Notes: generated by a model not told the origin, from the sequence alone. Shown: positions 1 to 8,699, numbered from the stretch's first letter. The stretch is DNA of 64,000 nucleotides from Mariprofundus sp. NF (GCF_013387455.1 NZ_VWNC01000001.1:310001-374000), one strand, 5' to 3'. A program made the numbers and translations.

Positions 1-43
1 AGCGATATCGCTTGATTACTCATTACATTTAAAAGGAAATCTT

Positions 44-325
44 ATGTTTAGAACCAATGAATACTTCGATGGTAATGTGAAGTCCATCGCATTTGAAACA
101 GCAGAAGGGCCTGCAACGATCGGTGTAATGGCTGAGGGTGAATACGAATTCGGCACCTCATCCAAAGAGATTATGTCGGTCACCTCCGGTCAGCTTGATG
201 TTAAACTTCCGGGTACCGAAGTCTGGGTATCCTACTGTGCGGGAGATCAGTTCACTGTTGAGAAGGGTGTAAGCTTCGGCGTTCGTTCTATCGGCCAAAC
301 CGCTTACCTCTGTCTCTATCGGTAA
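44..325 (+). CDS. ppnP: Pyrimidine/purine nucleoside phosphorylase PpnP
   Basis: This 93-aa protein is full length for the PpnP (YaiE, DUF1255) family. Family members phosphorolyse several nucleosides to base plus ribose 1-phosphate in the cytosol. The N-terminus ([13 protein letters not shown]), the VMAEGEYEF segment and the C-terminal TAYLCLYR line up with the E. coli protein from memory, and the whole chain fits a single cupin barrel. An AAGGAAA ribosome site precedes the ATG. It converges on the next gene, with only four bases between the stop codons. The family assignment is firm; substrate range here is inferred. Confidence 0.93.
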   Translation: MFRTNEYFDGNVKSIAFETAEGPATIGVMAEGEYEFGTSSKEIMSVTSGQLDVKLPGTEVWVSYCAGDQFTVEKGVSFGVRSIGQTAYLCLYR

Positions 326-329
326 ACGC

Positions 330-995
330 TTAACTGCGGATTCGGAACCAGCCGGTCAGACTCAGGCGGTCGCGTCTGGCAGGTAATACCTCGTGCGGAA
401 ACAGTTCGCTGATAAAGCAGACCAGTCGTCCGCCATGCGGTAGTACCTGTAGAGGCAGCGGCAGTGTCGATGGTTCGTTGCCCTCATATACCTTCAGTTC
501 ACCACCGTCTTCATTCTGCCAGCTATTATTGAGATAAAGGATGCACGTCACCACCCGCTCCATTGAACCGATGAAACGGTCCAGATGTATGGCGTAGGAA
601 GCGCCGGGTGGATAGAGGGCAAGGTGGCCTTCGAGCTCGAACAGGCCGAGGTAGAGGTTGCGATTGATCTCTTTGCGCAGGGTTTCCAGATCGAGGAAAT
701 AGGGGCGCTGGACGGCGGTAGGGTTTTCCGGGTCCAGCCAGAGGACGCGGTCATTGCGAATCTCGGGCCGAAGCTGCATCGATGCCCCTTTACCGACACG
801 CGCATGGCGGAATGCACCTCTCTTGTGGAGCGTTCTTGCTTCAAGGGCCATGTTGCTGACCAGCAGCGGGGAGATGAAATTGTCGCAGATTGAAAACCCG
901 GTATCTGTGAGGTCGGCTATGATGCGGTCGAATTTGCTGAATGAGCCGTTACCGGCGGGAAGCGTCTGAACCATCGTCTGGCGACCTGTCCCCAT
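330..995 (-). CDS. 2OG-Fe(II) oxygenase, prolyl-hydroxylase-like
   Basis: A 221-aa protein with the iron and 2-oxoglutarate signature of the PKHD/P4H-type dioxygenase fold. An HLD motif at about residues 137-139 and a distal His near 201 would bind iron, and Arg near 210 (DRLSLTGWF) would hold 2-oxoglutarate. The NEDGGELKVYEG segment is typical of bacterial P4H-like proteins. The substrate cannot be told from sequence. The start is ambiguous: ATG at 995 or at 974 (MVQTLP), neither with a strong ribosome site. The gene stands alone, convergent with ppnP. Confidence 0.8.
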   Translation of the reverse strand: MGTGRQTMVQTLPAGNGSFSKFDRIIADLTDTGFSICDNFISPLLVSNMALEARTLHKRGAFRHARVGKGASMQLRPEIRNDRVLWLDPENPTAVQRPYFLDLETLRKEINRNLYLGLFELEGHLALYPPGASYAIHLDRFIGSMERVVTCILYLNNSWQNEDGGELKVYEGNEPSTLPLPLQVLPHGGRLVCFISELFPHEVLPARRDRLSLTGWFRIRS

Positions 996-1100
996 AAATT
1001 AGGGCATTGGATTATCGTTTACAGAACTGTTCCCGGCAACAGATATAATATTTCACTGTAGAGGTCGCAGCGTGTCACCTGATTCTTCGATAGTTGTCTA

Positions 1101-1946
1101 TTATTCCGGGACGAGCCAGCCGAAATATTTTTTGCCTTTGCCATCGGTCAGGTGATCACAGACCCAGTTAAGTGAGTCCTTCATCGCCTGCTCGGCATGC
1201 CAGGGCGGATTAACAATCAGCATGCCTGAACCACTCATCTGCATCTCAGGGAAACAGTCGCCGCAATCAAGCTCCACGCGCAGGATTTTTCTGATACCTG
1301 AAGCTTTCAGCTCTCTGAACAGATCGAGGTGTCTCTCGGCTGGCAGTAGCGGATACCAGATCACATAAACGCCGGTAGCAAATCGGCGGTGCGCCTGAGT
1401 AACGGCTTTGGCAATAGCCCGATACTCCTCTTTGATCTCATAGGAGGGGTCGAGAAAGATCAGGCCGCGTTTCTCTTTCGGCGGCAGTAGTGCTTTCAGT
1501 GCTTCAAAGGCATCACGTTTAAGCAGGCTGAACCTTCGGTTGGCCTGAAAAGACTCACGCAGTTTATCAAACTCCTGTGGATGCAGATCGCAGGCGGTTA
1601 ATCTATCCAGTTCGCGAGCCATGTTATGCAGCAGCGCGGTGGAGCCGGGGAAGCGGTTAAAGCCACCTTCAGGGTTTTCTGTGGCGATCAGCTTGAACCA
1701 GCGCGCTACACCCTGCGGATTACCGTAGTTGCGTAGCTCCCAGAGTTTGCCAATGCCACTGTCGAACTCTCGATTCTTCAGCGCCTGTTCTGAATCCAGT
1801 GCATAGATGCCACGACTGGCAAAAGCATCGAGCATAAACAGTGGTTTCTCTTTATTGAACATGCCGGCAAGAACATCGCCAAGAATGATATGTTTCAATA
1901 CATCGGCGTGATTGCCGGCGTGGTAACTATGTTGGTAGCTGAGCAT
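1101..1946 (-). CDS. rlmJ: 23S rRNA (adenine-2030-N6)-methyltransferase RlmJ
   Basis: Family members methylate A2030 of 23S rRNA using SAM. The protein begins MLSYQHSYHAGNHADVLKH, the conserved RlmJ N-terminus, so the ATG at 1946 is preferred over the open frame that reaches 2030; the extra 28 residues are hydrophobic and unlike the family. A Rossmann SAM site is followed by FLDPSYE, the family's DPPY-type catalytic motif with Ser in place of the second Pro. About 281 aa, normal length. It is divergent from marR, and the shared 120-bp gap holds an inverted repeat that may affect both genes. Confidence 0.93.
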   Translation of the reverse strand: MLSYQHSYHAGNHADVLKHIILGDVLAGMFNKEKPLFMLDAFASRGIYALDSEQALKNREFDSGIGKLWELRNYGNPQGVARWFKLIATENPEGGFNRFPGSTALLHNMARELDRLTACDLHPQEFDKLRESFQANRRFSLLKRDAFEALKALLPPKEKRGLIFLDPSYEIKEEYRAIAKAVTQAHRRFATGVYVIWYPLLPAERHLDLFRELKASGIRKILRVELDCGDCFPEMQMSGSGMLIVNPPWHAEQAMKDSLNWVCDHLTDGKGKKYFGWLVPE

Positions 1947-2014
1947 GGCGCCACTCTGAATGGATCGCTTAACGATGCATAGCGATAGCGCAATCAACAA
2001 GATGCATAGCACAA

Positions 2015-2046
2015 TAGTTGCATAATACAACTAAGGTGCATAAGGT
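2015..2046 (+). promoter_or_regulatory. marR promoter with overlapping inverted-repeat operator
   Basis: A -35-like TTGCAT (2018-2023) and a -10-like TAAGGT (2041-2046) are separated by exactly 17 bases. TAGTTG (2015-2020) and CAACTA (2028-2033) form an inverted repeat with a 7-base centre that covers the -35 box. This is the usual place for a MarR autorepression site. The repeat also lies in the upstream region of the divergent rlmJ. Two direct copies of GATGCATAGC occur nearby, at about 1975 and 2001. Binding by the adjacent regulator is inferred. Confidence 0.5.
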
Positions 2047-2066
2047 TCGGCCCACAGGAGAGAAGT

Positions 2067-2522
2067 ATGAGTGAATCAATACTGGATTTTCAGCTGGAGC
2101 AGGCCATTGGTCTGAATGTGAATCGTACGGCATTTCTGATGACCGAAGAGATTGCCCGCCGCTTTGCAGCCAACGGCTACCCGTTATCGGCACAGGATTT
2201 CGGCATTCTTTTTCGTCTGATGAAGCAGGGGCCGATGACTCAGGTGGAGATCACACAGCTGTTGATGCGTGATAAAACCACCATCACCCGCCGCATCGAC
2301 GGGCTGGTAAAGAAGGGGTTGGTGGAGCGCAACCCGTGCCCGGACGATCGGCGCTGTTTTCGCGTTGGTTTGACAGAAACGGGGCATCAGGCGCTGGCGG
2401 TGATGATACCTCTGGTGCGTGATTTCCAGCAGGAGGTGCTCAGTGATATTCCTGATGAAGAGAAAGCGATCACTATCAAAACACTGAAGAAGATTTCAGA
2501 ACGATTGATTGCGATCAGATAG
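2067..2522 (+). CDS. MarR-family transcriptional regulator
   Basis: A 151-aa winged-helix regulator. The core reads MTQVEITQLLMRDKTTITRRIDGLVKKGLVERNPCPDDRR in short overlapping pieces: recognition helix DKTTITRRIDGL followed by the wing with the family's DDRR turn. Helices at both ends would form the dimer. A strong AGGAGA ribosome site lies just upstream of the ATG at 2067. It is first in a likely operon with a cytochrome and two small membrane proteins, and an inverted repeat overlaps its promoter, so autorepression and control of this operon are likely. No ligand can be inferred. Confidence 0.9.
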   Translation: MSESILDFQLEQAIGLNVNRTAFLMTEEIARRFAANGYPLSAQDFGILFRLMKQGPMTQVEITQLLMRDKTTITRRIDGLVKKGLVERNPCPDDRRCFRVGLTETGHQALAVMIPLVRDFQQEVLSDIPDEEKAITIKTLKKISERLIAIR

Positions 2523-2547
2523 ATTGAAAAACAACGGAGAAAATAAC

Positions 2548-3024
2548 ATGAAAAAAACCACACCTCACTGGATCGCGATTGGACTGTTGGTAACGATATT
2601 GGCTGTGGGCGCATTCAAAGTGATTGTGCTTGGCAGCACAGAGAAGGCTGAGGATGGTCGCACGGCTGTTATTCTTGAGCCGGCTGAGCGACTTGCTGTG
2701 CTCGATGAGATGAGGCTGCTGCTTGAGACAACACAGGCTGTTGTCGAGGCGCTGGCCAATGATGATCTGGCAGCCGTAGAAGCTGCGGCACGCCCCATCG
2801 GTAGTGCTGCCATTGCCACCGTTGATTTCAGGCTTCGCGCCAAACTGCCACTTGAGTTTAAGAAACTCGGTTTCGGAACCCACTACGCCTTTGATGAAAT
2901 CGCTGATATGGCCAAAGCGGGTGAGCCGAGCAAAGCCATTCAGAGAAAACTGGCTGAAACGATGAATAACTGTATTGCCTGTCACGCCAGCTTCCAGCTG
3001 CCTGAAGTAGCAATCAATAAGTAA
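2548..3024 (+). CDS. Membrane-anchored mono-heme cytochrome c-like protein
   Basis: A 158-aa exported protein. The start at 2548 is chosen because ACGGAGA sits eight to ten bases upstream and MKKTTPHWIAIGLLVTILAV forms a signal anchor; the open frame back to 2509 overlaps marR. A single CIACH heme site lies near the C-terminus, preceded by a mostly helical domain. That layout is like class II (c'/c556) cytochromes, whose CXXCH is also C-terminal. It would act on the periplasmic side. Co-directional with marR and the DUF2892 gene. The redox partner is unknown. Confidence 0.75.
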   Translation: MKKTTPHWIAIGLLVTILAVGAFKVIVLGSTEKAEDGRTAVILEPAERLAVLDEMRLLLETTQAVVEALANDDLAAVEAAARPIGSAAIATVDFRLRAKLPLEFKKLGFGTHYAFDEIADMAKAGEPSKAIQRKLAETMNNCIACHASFQLPEVAINK

Positions 3025-3040
3025 GAAAGAGGAGAATATT

Positions 3041-3274
3041 ATGACGACAGAACGCGTTATCCGAATTATTGCAGGATTTTTTATCATGCTTTCAGTGACC
3101 CTGAGCTCAATCTATAATGGTTCAGTACTCAACGAGCCGACCTGGCTCTGGTTTACCCTGTTTGTGGGTGCCAACCTGTTCCAGTCCGGTTTTACCCGCT
3201 GGTGCCTGATGGAGAAGATCCTCATCAAGCTGGGTGTTAAACCCGGTGGTGCCTGCGGCAGCTGCGAAAGCTGA
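3041..3274 (+). CDS. DUF2892 inner-membrane protein
   Basis: A 77-aa protein with two hydrophobic segments (about residues 7-24 and 34-52) and the RWCLMEKILIKLGVK ending typical of DUF2892 proteins, a family often found with sulfur-transfer or stress genes. The C-terminus GGACGSCES carries a CxxC pair that could bind metal or form a disulfide. AAAGAGGAG precedes the ATG by about eight bases. It lies 16 bases after the cytochrome gene and 9 bases before the next small membrane protein, so an operon is likely. Function is not known. Confidence 0.8.
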   Translation: MTTERVIRIIAGFFIMLSVTLSSIYNGSVLNEPTWLWFTLFVGANLFQSGFTRWCLMEKILIKLGVKPGGACGSCES

Positions 3275-3283
3275 AGCCATACA

Positions 3284-3697
3284 ATGCATAACAAACAATC
3301 AACCATAAGTAATGTAACCACCTGGCTTGCTGCTGCCGTAGCTATCATCTTTGGCATCTTAACCATCAAATCAGGCGGGCAGGTGCTGTTCGGTGATGAG
3401 AGCTACAGAGTTGCAGCAGGCAACTATGTGCCCTTTGTGCTCTGGTTTAACTTCACTGCCGGATTTGTCTATCTGATTGCCGGTGTCGGTCTCGCCCTGC
3501 GCAAGCCATGGGCTGCGGGTATCGCTCTGGTGATTGCAGTTGCCACGCTGTTGGTTTTTGCCGCTTTTGGACTGCATATCTTTGCTGATGGCGCCTATGA
3601 GATGCGCACTGTTGCAGCCATGACCCTGCGTTCTACCATCTGGATTGTGCTATTTATTCTGGCCTATCGTCAGTTGATTGGCAGGCGCGCACAGTAA
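3284..3697 (+). CDS. Four-helix integral membrane protein, function unknown
   Basis: A 137-aa protein with four predicted membrane helices (about residues 12-30, 46-68, 72-96 and 106-130). The loops are short and the C-terminus is basic (RQLIGRRAQ). No catalytic motif was recognised. It is the last gene of the marR-led group, nine bases after the DUF2892 gene. Expression with the c-type cytochrome suggests a membrane stress or redox role, but this rests on context alone. Confidence 0.65.
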   Translation: MHNKQSTISNVTTWLAAAVAIIFGILTIKSGGQVLFGDESYRVAAGNYVPFVLWFNFTAGFVYLIAGVGLALRKPWAAGIALVIAVATLLVFAAFGLHIFADGAYEMRTVAAMTLRSTIWIVLFILAYRQLIGRRAQ

Positions 3698-3861
3698 GCT
3701 TTGATGCTGTAATCGAGTGAGGTCTGCGACAATATGCCGCGGCTGGTGACGGTTGTCTGTATGGTGGTTCGATGTAATGTGCCAATATGATATCAATTTA
3801 GAATATGTTTATGTGAAGTTATACGGGGTTGTTAAGGAATAGCATCCCGGGGAATTGCTGG

Positions 3862-5934
3862 ATGCAGAAACGAATAAAATACGCCCTTGTGGGCATGATC
3901 ATAGTGCCATTGTTTGGCCGGATTGCTCTGCATGGCACTGGTCATGAGGATGAGATCTTCAGGTTTCTGGTGCCTATGCTGGTTGGTGGTGTGGCTGGCT
4001 TCCTTATCGGTCTGGCCAAAGACCGTGTTCAGGCGAGTCTGATGCAGAGCCGTTCCATTCTTGATGCGATGCCCTATGGCGTTGTTCAGTGTGACAGTTC
4101 GGGTCAGCTGTTGTTTGCCAATCAAAAGATATGCGACATTCTCGGGTGCAGTAAAGATGAGTTAATGGGCTCTCATCTGTGGGAGTTCTGTTCCAGTGAT
4201 CTTTGTCGAAGTTCACTGCAGGCGTCATTCGCACAACTGGTAGAGAGTGGCGCATCAACACAGGCTGTACCGGGCTCTTTTAGCTCGAAAGCAGGAAAAA
4301 AATCCAAGGTGGAGATCCATTGGAATGACCAGGGCCATTTCGACGTGTCACTGGGTCGTCACGCCTATATGGCCACCATTATCAATGTCACCAGCCAGGT
4401 TCATTCCCAGAGGCTGCTGGAGAAACTATCGCAGGCTGTTGAACATGCTGATGAGCTGATCATGCTGACTGACCGGCATGGTATTATCGAATATGTGAAC
4501 CCGGCTTTAGAGCGGGTATCGGGTTATTCTGCGCAGGAGCTGATAGGCGAAAAGCCTTCGACACTGAAAAGCTCTGCTCAGGATGCATCAGTCTATGCGC
4601 AGTTGTGGCAAACGATTATATCGGGTCAGACCTGGCGTGGTACGCTGATAGATCGCCGAAAGGATGGCAGTTTTTATCCAGTGGTGATGTCGGTAACACC
4701 TATTCTCAACGATCAGAGTGAGATCGTTGCCTATGTCAGTGTTCAGCAGGATATGACGGAGCGCCAGGAGCTGGAGGAGCAGCTTCTACAGTCTCAGAAG
4801 ATGGAGGCACTAGGTACGCTCGTAGGCGGTATCGCCCATGATTTTAATAATATTCTGGCGGCAGTTAAAGGACACACCTATCTGGCAAGTCGAGAACTGA
4901 AAGATCTGGAAAAGAGTGCGCAGCGACTAAAAAGTGTCGATAGCCTTGCTGATCAAGGGACAGAAATGATTAAGCAGCTGTTGGCTTTTGCCAGAAAAGA
5001 TCTGCTTGAGAAGCGGGTGTTCTCCCTCAATGAATTTATGAGGGATGGATACCGACTGGCAAAATCCATTATTCCTGAAAACATCGTGCATGACACAGAC
5101 TTCTGCGATGATGATCTGTTTGTCTATGGGAACTCAACACAGTTTCAGCAGGTGATGATGAACCTGGTGAATAATGCCTGTGATGCTGTGGTTGGCGTTG
5201 AAAATCCTAAGACCCGATGTGTACTCAGTCGCTTTCAGGCTGATGATGGCTTTCGTAAGCGGCATCCAGATATGCAGGGCGATTACTTTGCCAGAATCAG
5301 CGTTTCAGATAATGGGTCAGGCATCAAGCCGGAGCAGGCATCTAAAATATTTGAGCCCTTTTTTACGACCAAGGGGGTTGGCGAAGGTACGGGATTAGGG
5401 CTTGCTATGGTCTATGGTGCAGTCAATGGGCATGGCGGTGTTATTGAGGTGGGGCGTGAAGAGGGGTGGAGCACTACCTTCTATATCTATCTGCCATTAA
5501 GTGGAAGAGAAGCCGATGACATTGCGATTGAAGAGGAGGCGCCAGCCTCGACAGTAGCAGGCGAGCTTCTCCTTTTAGTTGATGATGAGGCATCTCTGCG
5601 CCATACCATGTGTGAGGTGTTGGAGAGCAATGGTTATCGGGTGATTGAGGCGGGTGATGGCGAAGAGGCACTGCAGTTGTTTAAATCCAGAGTTCAGGAT
5701 ATTTCACTGATCATTACCGATATTGTTATGCCTAAAATGGGCGGTATCGACTTCATCAAGGCGGTTAGGGTGATAGATCAGAAAATGCCGGTTATCTATA
5801 TCACCGGTTATGAAGGTGGGCCTGAACAGAGGGATATGCTGGCTGAGGATTTTAAACAGAGCCGTGTGATGAATAAGCCATTCCAGATCTCTGCTTTAAC
5901 CGTTGCCGTAGGCGAGATGATAGCAGCGTCTTGA
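3862..5934 (+). CDS. PAS-PAS hybrid sensor histidine kinase
   Basis: A 690-aa hybrid kinase. Two N-terminal membrane helices (about residues 5-45) lead to PAS 1 (about 60-170), PAS 2 (about 190-310, with EYVNPALERVSGYS), an NtrB-type H-box AHDFNNILAA near 330, an HATPase domain with an N box and GEGTGLGL, and a C-terminal receiver with LVDDE, DIVMP and NKPF. The ATG at 3862 has GGGGA eight bases upstream; a TTG at 3829 is a weaker option. No separate response regulator adjoins it. The kinase core closely resembles three other hybrid kinases in the window. The signal is unknown. Confidence 0.92.
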   Translation: MQKRIKYALVGMIIVPLFGRIALHGTGHEDEIFRFLVPMLVGGVAGFLIGLAKDRVQASLMQSRSILDAMPYGVVQCDSSGQLLFANQKICDILGCSKDELMGSHLWEFCSSDLCRSSLQASFAQLVESGASTQAVPGSFSSKAGKKSKVEIHWNDQGHFDVSLGRHAYMATIINVTSQVHSQRLLEKLSQAVEHADELIMLTDRHGIIEYVNPALERVSGYSAQELIGEKPSTLKSSAQDASVYAQLWQTIISGQTWRGTLIDRRKDGSFYPVVMSVTPILNDQSEIVAYVSVQQDMTERQELEEQLLQSQKMEALGTLVGGIAHDFNNILAAVKGHTYLASRELKDLEKSAQRLKSVDSLADQGTEMIKQLLAFARKDLLEKRVFSLNEFMRDGYRLAKSIIPENIVHDTDFCDDDLFVYGNSTQFQQVMMNLVNNACDAVVGVENPKTRCVLSRFQADDGFRKRHPDMQGDYFARISVSDNGSGIKPEQASKIFEPFFTTKGVGEGTGLGLAMVYGAVNGHGGVIEVGREEGWSTTFYIYLPLSGREADDIAIEEEAPASTVAGELLLLVDDEASLRHTMCEVLESNGYRVIEAGDGEEALQLFKSRVQDISLIITDIVMPKMGGIDFIKAVRVIDQKMPVIYITGYEGGPEQRDMLAEDFKQSRVMNKPFQISALTVAVGEMIAAS

Positions 5935-5945
5935 TGTGTGAAGTG

Positions 5946-5979
5946 AAATCAGGGTCCTGCACTGGCAGGGCCCTGATTT
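5946..5979. terminator. Bidirectional intrinsic terminator
   Basis: A 15-bp stem starting AAATCAGGG and ending CCCTGATTT with a 4-base loop and one G-U pair, AT-rich on both outer sides. It lies between the convergent kinase and EamA genes and can serve both. Confidence 0.75.
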
Positions 5980-5982
5980 GAT

Positions 5983-6876
5983 TTAGTAGCGCAGAAACCG
6001 TGCCCTAATGCGTCCGGCCTGATTGCTGAATTCAAAGACAGCAAGACCAGAGAGAATCAGAACTGTTCCCGCGATGATGTTCAGGGTTAATGGCTCATTA
6101 TTAAACAAATGCCCCAAACCCAGGGCGCATAGTGGCGTGATCAGCGTCAGTAGTGCCACTTTTGTTGCTTCCACCTTGCTCAGTACATAGTAGTAGAGCG
6201 CAAACCCCAATACTGAACCGAGCAGGGCAAGATAACCGATGGCCCCCATGGTTCTCATGGATAGTTCATCGGGCAGATGAGCGCCCGATAGGATCCATGT
6301 CAGCAAAAACAGCGGTGCGGCAAACAGCAACCCACCACTGGTCATGACGATAGCAGGTACGTTTGCATCGATACGTTTGATCCATACCGCACTGGCGCAG
6401 TGAATGCTCACCGAGACCAGCATGCCGAGTACACCGAGTGCCGCCTGATTATTGAGACTGAAACTGGAGCCGAAGATGATCGCCAGACCCAGCAAACCGA
6501 TCAGCATGCCCAACAGCCTGGAGCGGGTAAGCTTCTCACCCTCCAGCCACAACTGCGCCATCAGGGCAGTGAAGGGCGGAGAGAGCCCAAAGATTACCGA
6601 GATCCAGCCGGTCGGGATGAACTGTACAGCCCAGTAGGCGCTGATCATGCCGCCATAGATGCCGATGGCAGCAGCAGTGTAGGCGAGTTTGGCGCGGCGA
6701 TGCCATTTCAGTCCGGAACCCAGAAGTGCGGCTACAATCAGTGCCAGCACGGCACCGATAAGCATTCGGCTGGTTACACCAAACACAAAACCGACCTCTT
6801 CGCTGCTCCACAGTATGGCAAGCGGGGTGGTACTCCAGATGATAATGACGCCTAAATACGCCGATGGCACACTCAT
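5983..6876 (-). CDS. EamA/DMT-family transporter
   Basis: A 297-aa membrane protein with about ten hydrophobic segments arranged as two EamA repeats (about residues 5-140 and 150-285). This is the drug/metabolite transporter superfamily of RhtA/YdcZ-type permeases. The second repeat carries SVLGFALYYYVLSKVEATKVALLTLITPL, read in short segments, the usual EamA helix pair. GAGGAGAG lies about seven bases before the ATG. It is a single gene facing the upstream kinase. Substrate cannot be assigned; export of amino acids or metabolites is typical of the family. Confidence 0.88.
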   Translation of the reverse strand: MSVPSAYLGVIIIWSTTPLAILWSSEEVGFVFGVTSRMLIGAVLALIVAALLGSGLKWHRRAKLAYTAAAIGIYGGMISAYWAVQFIPTGWISVIFGLSPPFTALMAQLWLEGEKLTRSRLLGMLIGLLGLAIIFGSSFSLNNQAALGVLGMLVSVSIHCASAVWIKRIDANVPAIVMTSGGLLFAAPLFLLTWILSGAHLPDELSMRTMGAIGYLALLGSVLGFALYYYVLSKVEATKVALLTLITPLCALGLGHLFNNEPLTLNIIAGTVLILSGLAVFEFSNQAGRIRARFLRY

Positions 6877-6963
6877 TTTACTCTCCTCATTTTATTTATT
6901 AGTAGGTTCAAGGACTCGAAGTCATTGCTATCGCGCAGCGGGACAAGCGCTGCTTGCTGGCAC

Positions 6964-7190
6964 AAAAAAAACGGCCACGGGTTCAGCAAAACCCGTGGCC
7001 GTTCAGCAGCAGTAACTCTCTTTTAGTTAATCAGAACTGTCCGGGCACAGGAAGTCGAATCGGCGGGCCACTAGCCAACCGATCGGTGCAATCTTCTTAT
7101 GTGCGCAGTACGTGTTCATGGGGGCAAAGCTTGGGGTTCAATGGGCTGATTGCAACAAAGTGACACACCTGTGTGGCAAATTGATTCACT
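6964..7190 (-). ncRNA. Candidate structured RNA, possibly 6S-like
   Basis: No gene was seen in 6877-7300, but the minus strand looks like a short transcription unit. It starts near 7190 after a TAATAT box at 7195-7200 and ends at a strong hairpin terminator at 6971-7002 with a T-run. The ends pair: 7182-7190 (AGTGAATCA) with 7025-7033 (8 of 9 positions), and 7168-7173 (CACAGG) with 7046-7051. Further inside, AGCC and AACC segments can pair with GGTTGGCT. A closed rod of about 165 nt before the terminator resembles 6S RNA in size and shape, but no diagnostic 6S sequence was recognised. Confidence 0.4.
6971..7002 (-). terminator. Intrinsic terminator of a minus-strand transcript
   Basis: A perfect 13-bp inverted repeat (ACGGCCACGGGTT and its complement) with a 6-base loop. 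On the minus strand it is followed by seven to eight T. No minus-strand protein gene ends here, which points to a non-coding transcript upstream. Confidence 0.8.
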
Positions 7191-7300
7191 GCAGCATATT
7201 ACCAATGGTGGATTGCTAACGCTTCAGGGGGTGAAAAAATGAACTGTTGCTCATCAACCTCTGATGTATTGTCTGCGATATCGTGGTTGGAGGTGGTCAG

Positions 7301-8668
7301 ATGCGGTTGATGAAACAGGTTGTTGTGATATTTGCGGCGCTGGTGCTACTCGCCAGCTGTGCGTCGGTATCAGAGAAAAATCAGAAACTGGCCGAGCAGA
7401 GTATGCAGAAGGGAGATTATGCCTCGGCTTTTGATCAGGCCTCACAATCGCTTAATGCTGAGATTGGTAACCATAAAACCATCGCTCTGTTTCCCTCCAT
7501 TGCTGAAAATGCGTTTACACAGAAACTGACAGAGATTGACCATTCCAAGGCTGAAGCCAACTGGGACCGGGCTGCTTATGGTTATGATCGCATTATCGCC
7601 ATGAATCGTACCGTGCAGAGCATTCAGGATGCGATGCGGATCTATGCGCCGAGAGTGCAGGTGACCAAGGCCAAACGAGCCGCGATGAACCAGCTGCTGG
7701 CGATCAGGCAACATGATGTGGCGGCCCTGCACGATGAGGCTTATGAGCAGGCTGCTGCAGGCCATTATGGTAGCGGCAAGCGCTATCAGGCGGCGAAAGA
7801 TTATCGTCAGGCAGCTGGCGAGTTTAACCGGGCACTCTCCTTTGTAGCCGGTTACAGAGATGCCATCAAGCTGGCAGCAGAAACAAAACACCTTGCCGAT
7901 CTGGCCGATGCGAGAATCGAGTATGTTAAAGGGGTGCAGGCGGTAGGTGCCCATGAGCACCGCGCTGCCGCCACTGCCTTTGCCAGAGCCGATGCCTTTA
8001 TTCGCGGTTTTAAGGATGCACATCAGTTGGCCATGAAATACAAGGCAATCGCTGACCAGGAAGATGCGCTTGCCAACTATTTGCAGGGTGAACGGCTGGC
8101 AGAGGCGCACCACTACAGGGATGCGGCTGCAGCTTTTACCACCGCACTCGGTTTTGTCCCCGATTTCCGCGATGCCGGTCTGCTCTCAGCCCGCTATACC
8201 GATCTTGCCAACCGCGAGGATGCGCGACGGTACTATAGAAAGGGCGAGCGCTTGATGGATCGTCAGGAGTTTGATCAGGCAGCCATTGCTTTTGATCAGG
8301 CAGACCGTTTTGTACCCGGCTTCCGTCATGCCGGAGCCATGGCCGACAGGGCCAGATCATACATCGCACCGGAGTTTTTCGAGCTCAAACGACTGGTGCA
8401 GAAGAGTGTGGATAGAGGTGTTCCGCTAAGCTGGTTGAGAGATGTGCATAATGGATATGCCGAAGATGTGAAGATCTCCACTATCCGCATCATCAGGCAG
8501 GGCCGCTTTAATGCAACCCATGAATACTGGCCCTACAGATTACAGGTGAAAGGGGTCTGTGATCTGGAGGTTGCCAAAGGCAATGAGCAGAAACTCGCCT
8601 TTGATACAGTCGTCGATTACCGGGTCTTTCGCGATGATTTTGGTGAGTGGCGAGCCACCTTCCGATAG
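7301..8668 (+). CDS. Lipoprotein with four tandem TPR-like repeats
   Basis: A 455-aa predicted lipoprotein. The start at 7301 has GGAGGT seven bases upstream. The signal sequence ends in lipobox LLASC, giving a lipidated Cys20. The middle holds four repeats of about 50-55 residues (roughly 155-370). Each carries a pattern like YRDAAAAF, then FVPGFRDA, and resembles paired TPR helices; repeat examples are ALSFVAGYRDA, ADAFIRGFKDA, ALGFVPDFRDA and ADRFVPGFRHA. The last 100 residues form a separate beta-rich domain. No family name was recognised. It probably sits in the envelope as a scaffold. The duplicated non-coding locus begins just after its stop. Confidence 0.75.
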   Translation: MRLMKQVVVIFAALVLLASCASVSEKNQKLAEQSMQKGDYASAFDQASQSLNAEIGNHKTIALFPSIAENAFTQKLTEIDHSKAEANWDRAAYGYDRIIAMNRTVQSIQDAMRIYAPRVQVTKAKRAAMNQLLAIRQHDVAALHDEAYEQAAAGHYGSGKRYQAAKDYRQAAGEFNRALSFVAGYRDAIKLAAETKHLADLADARIEYVKGVQAVGAHEHRAAATAFARADAFIRGFKDAHQLAMKYKAIADQEDALANYLQGERLAEAHHYRDAAAAFTTALGFVPDFRDAGLLSARYTDLANREDARRYYRKGERLMDRQEFDQAAIAFDQADRFVPGFRHAGAMADRARSYIAPEFFELKRLVQKSVDRGVPLSWLRDVHNGYAEDVKISTIRIIRQGRFNATHEYWPYRLQVKGVCDLEVAKGNEQKLAFDTVVDYRVFRDDFGEWRATFR

Positions 8669-8699
8669 TGCGCTCTGAATATACTGAGGGATAAGGGAA

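Noticed and set aside
1947-2030. Hydrophobic N-terminal extension of RlmJ
   Set aside because: It covers the promoter/operator region and is absent from the family, whose N-terminus starts MLSYQH.
6964-7200. tmRNA, SRP RNA or RNase P RNA in the gene-free region
   Set aside because: No tag-peptide reading frame, SRP tetraloop core or RNase P core sequence was found; only the overall rod shape remains.
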